Shown: positions 60,967 through 64,000 of the stretch, one piece after another | Position numbering within the stretch: position 1 is the first letter of the stretch | Layout of the letters: each line of letters opens with the position of its first letter | Origin: CAYZTY01 sp964444665 | GTDB lineage: Bacteria; Planctomycetota; Phycisphaerae; Sedimentisphaerales; CAYZTY01 | Direction of reading: 5' to 3' | Assembly: GCA_964444665.1 (NCBI GenBank) | Contig: CAYUIE010000002.1 | Location: 248,001 to 312,000, forward strand | Length of the DNA stretch: 64,000 bases | Notes under the pieces: generated by a model | Databases searched by the model: none | The model's input: only the letters and a program-made list of their open reading frames with translations | What the model was told of the DNA's origin: nothing | Program-made: the position numbers and the translations under genes

Positions 60967-61662
60967 TCACGTGCAAAGCTTTTGGAGCTCGTCAATAGTA
61001 ACTTCGCCCAGATTAGTAACTACCTTTTCAGCCTTATTTAGTTCGTCCGCTGTGTACGAATTGGTTACTGCGAGTGTATGCATACCTGCTCTGTTAGCAG
61101 CTTCAAGGCCCCAGGGTGAATCCTCTACCACAATGCACTCGGCCGGTTGAATTTTCCTTTCTTGTTTTTCATTAAGTTTTTGCAGGGCCAGATTAAATCC
61201 TGCCGGGTCGGGTTTGCTTTCCTTAACGTCGTCTGCTGTTATTATCGTTTCGAAGAAATCCGGCAGTCCAGTCCCGCTTAGAATCGCGTCAATATCGTTG
61301 CGCACGGCGCCGGAGCAGATTGCCATTTTTATCCCGTTTTGTTTAAGCATACCAAGAAATTCGGGCGTGCCTTCGATTATATTACTTTTGGTTTTTGCCA
61401 GCTTTTCGAAAATTTTACCCTTTTGTGTCATAAGGTTTTCGATTTCCTCGTCGTCAAGCTGATGGTTGTGCGCCTTGGCCATTTCTTTGAAGCCTTCATA
61501 ATCGTTTAGTCCCAGGTAATCCTTGTAATAGTCCGTCTCGGATATCTCGATGTTGTATTTTGCCAGGATTTTATTGAATGCCTGAAGATGTGTACGTTCC
61601 GTATCGCTAATCACACCGTCAAAATCAAATATAATAGCTTTGAGCATTGCTAATTCACTCAT
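60967..61662 (-). CDS. HAD-superfamily hydrolase (beta-phosphoglucomutase-like)
   Basis: A 231-residue phosphatase or mutase of HAD subfamily IA. The nucleophile motif is FDFDGVISDTE, motif II ICSGAV, motif III Lys in ESKPDPAG, and motif IV VVEDSPWGLEAANRAG, with a helical cap between. The start at 61662 overlaps the acyl-CoA dehydrogenase stop by 8 nt (ATGAGTGA); the ATG at 61647 is the alternative and gives the conventional MLKAIIFDFDG start. Substrate is probably a small sugar phosphate. Confidence 0.9.
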   Translation of the reverse strand: MSELAMLKAIIFDFDGVISDTERTHLQAFNKILAKYNIEISETDYYKDYLGLNDYEGFKEMAKAHNHQLDDEEIENLMTQKGKIFEKLAKTKSNIIEGTPEFLGMLKQNGIKMAICSGAVRNDIDAILSGTGLPDFFETIITADDVKESKPDPAGFNLALQKLNEKQERKIQPAECIVVEDSPWGLEAANRAGMHTLAVTNSYTADELNKAEKVVTNLGEVTIDELQKLCT

Positions 61663-63484
61663 TCACAACCGGCTGGACAATCGATTCGTAATCGGTAAAT
61701 GTTGATTTATCACCGCTTTGAATCATTTCCGCAAGGGCGGCGATTTGCCGGGCCTGCCGGATTATATGTCGTCGCGCGACGATAGCTTTGCGTTTTTTCA
61801 TCGAAACCATTTGCCCGTTATTACTATCAGCTACAGGAATCTCCATATCAACGGTGCTGCTCGCCTGGCCGCATAACAAGTAGCCGTTAATCAGGTATAT
61901 CGCAATATCCACCAGCGCCCTTCCGTAAAGGTCCATATATTCGACGCCGTTTTCTTTGACAGCCTTAATTGATGCTTCAAGGTGTTTATGACTCTCTGCC
62001 AATATTTCCAGCAGGTCCTTAACCTCGCTTTCATAGCGTTGTCCTGCAAGCTCGGTGAGATATTTCTCGGCCGTCCCGCCTGTAACGCCCCGTACAGCCG
62101 CGACTACCTGAAGCTGGCTTGTGCCCTCGTAGATTGTTGTAATTCTTGCGTCGCGTGTATGTCGTTCGCTGGCATAGTCCTGCATATAACCGCTGCCGCC
62201 GAGGACCTGTAGCGAATCGTATGCGACGCGATTGCACATCTCCGAGCAAAAGTATTTACTCATAGGCGTAAGCATCGTCGCAAACCTTTTGTACTTTCGT
62301 GATTCAGCCTTGAGCTCTTTGGACTTGGCCTTGGCTTCCGGCGGCCGGTTCTCGAGCTGTTTTAGGTAGCCTATATCAATATCGACTATCCGCGAAGTCT
62401 CATACAGCAATGCCCGTCCCGCTTCGATACTCACTTTCATATCCAGCAGCATATCCCGCACCGCCGGCAACTTTTCAATCACAACTCCGAACTGTTTCCT
62501 GCTTGCCGCGTAATCACGCGCCACTCGATAAGCCGCCTCGGCTATCCCCATCGACTGTGCGGCGATGCCGATACGGGCACCGTTCATAAGACTCATAACG
62601 TACGTTATAAGCCCGCGCTGACGTTCGCCAATGAGCTTTGCGGGAGCATCACTGAAAAAAAGCTCGCACGTCGGGCTGCCGTGGATTCCGAGTTTTTCTT
62701 CGAGCCGGCGTACTTTGACCCAGGGGCCGCGTTCGACGAGGTACAAACTAAGTCCCCGGCCGTCGGAGATATCCGGCTCGCTTCGGGCAAGTACAAGCAG
62801 AATCTCGCCGCAGCCGTTTGTTATGAACCTTTTTACGCCGCGAATGAACCAGTTGCCCTCCGCGTCCTGATAGACAGTTGCGGGTTGTTCTGCTTCCATA
62901 TCGTGGCCTGATACCTTCACCGCCTGTAAATCCGAGCCGGCGTCCGGCTCCGTCAGCACCATCGCACCGGTAAGCTTACCTGAGGCAAAGCCGGGCAAAT
63001 ACTTTTGCTTGATTTCCTCGGAAGCGAAGGCGTTAATCGTCTCCGCAATTCCCTGCAGGCCGAAAATATTCATAAGCGCGGCGTCTGCACGCGAGACGAT
63101 TTCAATCGCCGCCGTGTAAATCAGGTTCGGAAAGTTCAGGCCTCCGAAGCGGTGTGGCAGTGTAAAGCCCATTACCTCGGCCTTGGAGAGTCGCTCGAGC
63201 GATTCTTGTGTGCCTTTTGCATATGTTACTGAGCCGTCTTCGTTGAGCTTGTTTCCTTCTTTGTCGATTTGCTCCGCACGAGGCGCGATAAACTCTGCAC
63301 TCAACTCGCCGAGACCGTCCAGCACCATATCGTAATTTTGAATAGCCTCAGCCGCGTTGGCCGGCGCATAGTCAAATTCATCCGCGAACTTAAAATCCTC
63401 TTCGCTTATTTGAGCCAGTCTGCCGAGGTCAATGTGCCTTAGCAAAAACTGTATATCGTCGTTGTCTTTATAAAAATTTCCCAT
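61655..63484 (-). CDS. Acyl-CoA dehydrogenase
   Basis: A 609-residue FAD enzyme that oxidises acyl-CoA to enoyl-CoA and passes electrons to ETF. The N-terminal extension (about 1-70) and C-terminal extra domain (about 455-600) make it the long type. VLTEPDAGSDLQAVKVSG, KRFITNGCGEILLVLAR, LEKLGIHGSPTCE and TTIYEGTSQLQVVA are conserved landmarks. The substrate cannot be read. etfA lies 30 nt upstream in the same direction, so electron acceptor and enzyme are co-expressed. Confidence 0.94.
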   Translation of the reverse strand: MGNFYKDNDDIQFLLRHIDLGRLAQISEEDFKFADEFDYAPANAAEAIQNYDMVLDGLGELSAEFIAPRAEQIDKEGNKLNEDGSVTYAKGTQESLERLSKAEVMGFTLPHRFGGLNFPNLIYTAAIEIVSRADAALMNIFGLQGIAETINAFASEEIKQKYLPGFASGKLTGAMVLTEPDAGSDLQAVKVSGHDMEAEQPATVYQDAEGNWFIRGVKRFITNGCGEILLVLARSEPDISDGRGLSLYLVERGPWVKVRRLEEKLGIHGSPTCELFFSDAPAKLIGERQRGLITYVMSLMNGARIGIAAQSMGIAEAAYRVARDYAASRKQFGVVIEKLPAVRDMLLDMKVSIEAGRALLYETSRIVDIDIGYLKQLENRPPEAKAKSKELKAESRKYKRFATMLTPMSKYFCSEMCNRVAYDSLQVLGGSGYMQDYASERHTRDARITTIYEGTSQLQVVAAVRGVTGGTAEKYLTELAGQRYESEVKDLLEILAESHKHLEASIKAVKENGVEYMDLYGRALVDIAIYLINGYLLCGQASSTVDMEIPVADSNNGQMVSMKKRKAIVARRHIIRQARQIAALAEMIQSGDKSTFTDYESIVQPVVNE

Positions 63485-63514
63485 TTTAGATTCTCGTTTT
63501 ATGCCCGCTATCCA

Positions 63515-64000
63515 CTAACTTTTTTCTTTGATTGCTTTAATCATCTTGGGCACAACGTTGTTTAAATCGCCCACTATTTTATAATGCGCGACCTGGAAAA
63601 TAGGTGCCTCCGGGTCACTGTTGATTGCAACGATTTTCTGACTCTGGCTCATTCCCGCCTGGTGCTGAATCGCGCCGCTGATACCAATGGCTATATATAG
63701 GTTCGGCCGAACTGTCGTGCCGGTCTGCCCGACCTGGTGGTCCTTATCGATAAAGCCCAGGTCAACGGCCGCTCTTGTAGCTGCCGGTGCCGCGCCGAGA
63801 GTGTTTGCCAGATCGTAAATCAGCTTGAAATTATCCTTGCTGCCCACCCCGGCACCGCCTGCCACGATTACTCTGGCGGCCTTGAGGTCGACTTTTTTCT
63901 GGCGATGCCGCTGTGTGATAATCCTGAGTGGCAAATCTTCCGACGACGGCTGAACGCTTTCTTCGATAATCTCGCCCTTGAGGCTGACGTTCGGTTCCGG
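63515..64000 (-). CDS. etfA: Electron transfer flavoprotein alpha subunit (partial)
   Basis: The C-terminal 161 residues of EtfA; the frame is open to the window edge. ARVIVAGGAGVGSKDNF, DLGFIDKDHQVGQTGTTVRP, YIAIGISGAIQHQAG and AINSDPEAPIFQVAHYKIVG are the FAD-binding signatures. It carries electrons from acyl-CoA dehydrogenase. The N-terminal domain and etfB lie outside the window. Confidence 0.95.
   Translation of the reverse strand, partial: PEPNVSLKGEIIEESVQPSSEDLPLRIITQRHRQKKVDLKAARVIVAGGAGVGSKDNFKLIYDLANTLGAAPAATRAAVDLGFIDKDHQVGQTGTTVRPNLYIAIGISGAIQHQAGMSQSQKIVAINSDPEAPIFQVAHYKIVGDLNNVVPKMIKAIKEKS

Overview
The window looks like a chromosomal segment of a Gram-negative-type bacterium, most likely a planctomycete of the Phycisphaerae type. 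This assignment is an inference. It rests on four genes whose products carry short dockerin-like calcium-loop modules (VDFxDxxxLxxxW) at or near the C-terminus, an outer-membrane efflux system plus an LpxD-like acyltransferase, a V-type rather than F-type ATPase operon, and anaerobe-like metabolism. TGA is used as a normal stop and TGG as Trp, so the genetic code is standard. No rRNA, CRISPR array, phage or intact insertion sequence was seen.

Layout. 1-9 kb: the end of a secreted dockerin-like protein, xseA and xseB (separated by a small membrane protein), tRNA-Leu, a UroD/MtaA-like methyltransferase next to a GH31 glycosidase, an NCS2 purine permease, a YbhB-like lipoprotein and an FHA-GAF signalling protein. 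9-18 kb: tRNA-Ser(TGA), a nitronate monooxygenase, an RRM protein, a dead FKBP fragment, a 1558-residue secreted protein bracketed by decayed sequences resembling the tRNA-Ser 3' end, and an LpxD-like acyltransferase fused to a membrane-anchored extra domain. 18-26 kb: a small lipoprotein, MscS, then a TetR-TolC-MacA-MacB-like efflux operon. 26.6-31.5 kb: an RND/MMPL exporter broken by one in-frame TGA, a LolA-like protein and an outer-membrane barrel, divergent from tetR with a perfect palindromic operator between them. 31.8-37 kb: membrane and secreted proteins, including a 27-residue-repeat beta-helix protein behind a leader with five hairpins. 37-43 kb: a polytopic membrane protein, tRNA-Asn, a kinase-phosphatase-glycosyltransferase run and a GGDEF protein. 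43-55 kb: mdh followed by a complete V-ATPase operon in the order of the Enterococcus hirae ntpFIKECGABD operon, with the full Na+-ligand set in subunit K. 55-64 kb: an alpha/alpha-barrel sugar protein, PAC2, an SGNH + MBOAT O-acylation pair, a zinc-ribbon membrane protein, a HAD phosphatase, an acyl-CoA dehydrogenase and the end of etfA.

How the genes may work together (inference): the V-ATPase probably couples ATP to Na+ rather than H+. The TetR region controls two envelope export systems. The MBOAT/SGNH pair, LpxD fusion, GT2 and polytopic membrane protein point to envelope glycolipid or polysaccharide decoration. GH31 with its UroD-like neighbour belongs to glycan use. Several promoters (TTGACA-17-TATAAT type) can be read directly. 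At two or three genes the -10 box sits only 6-8 nt before the ATG, suggesting leaderless messages.
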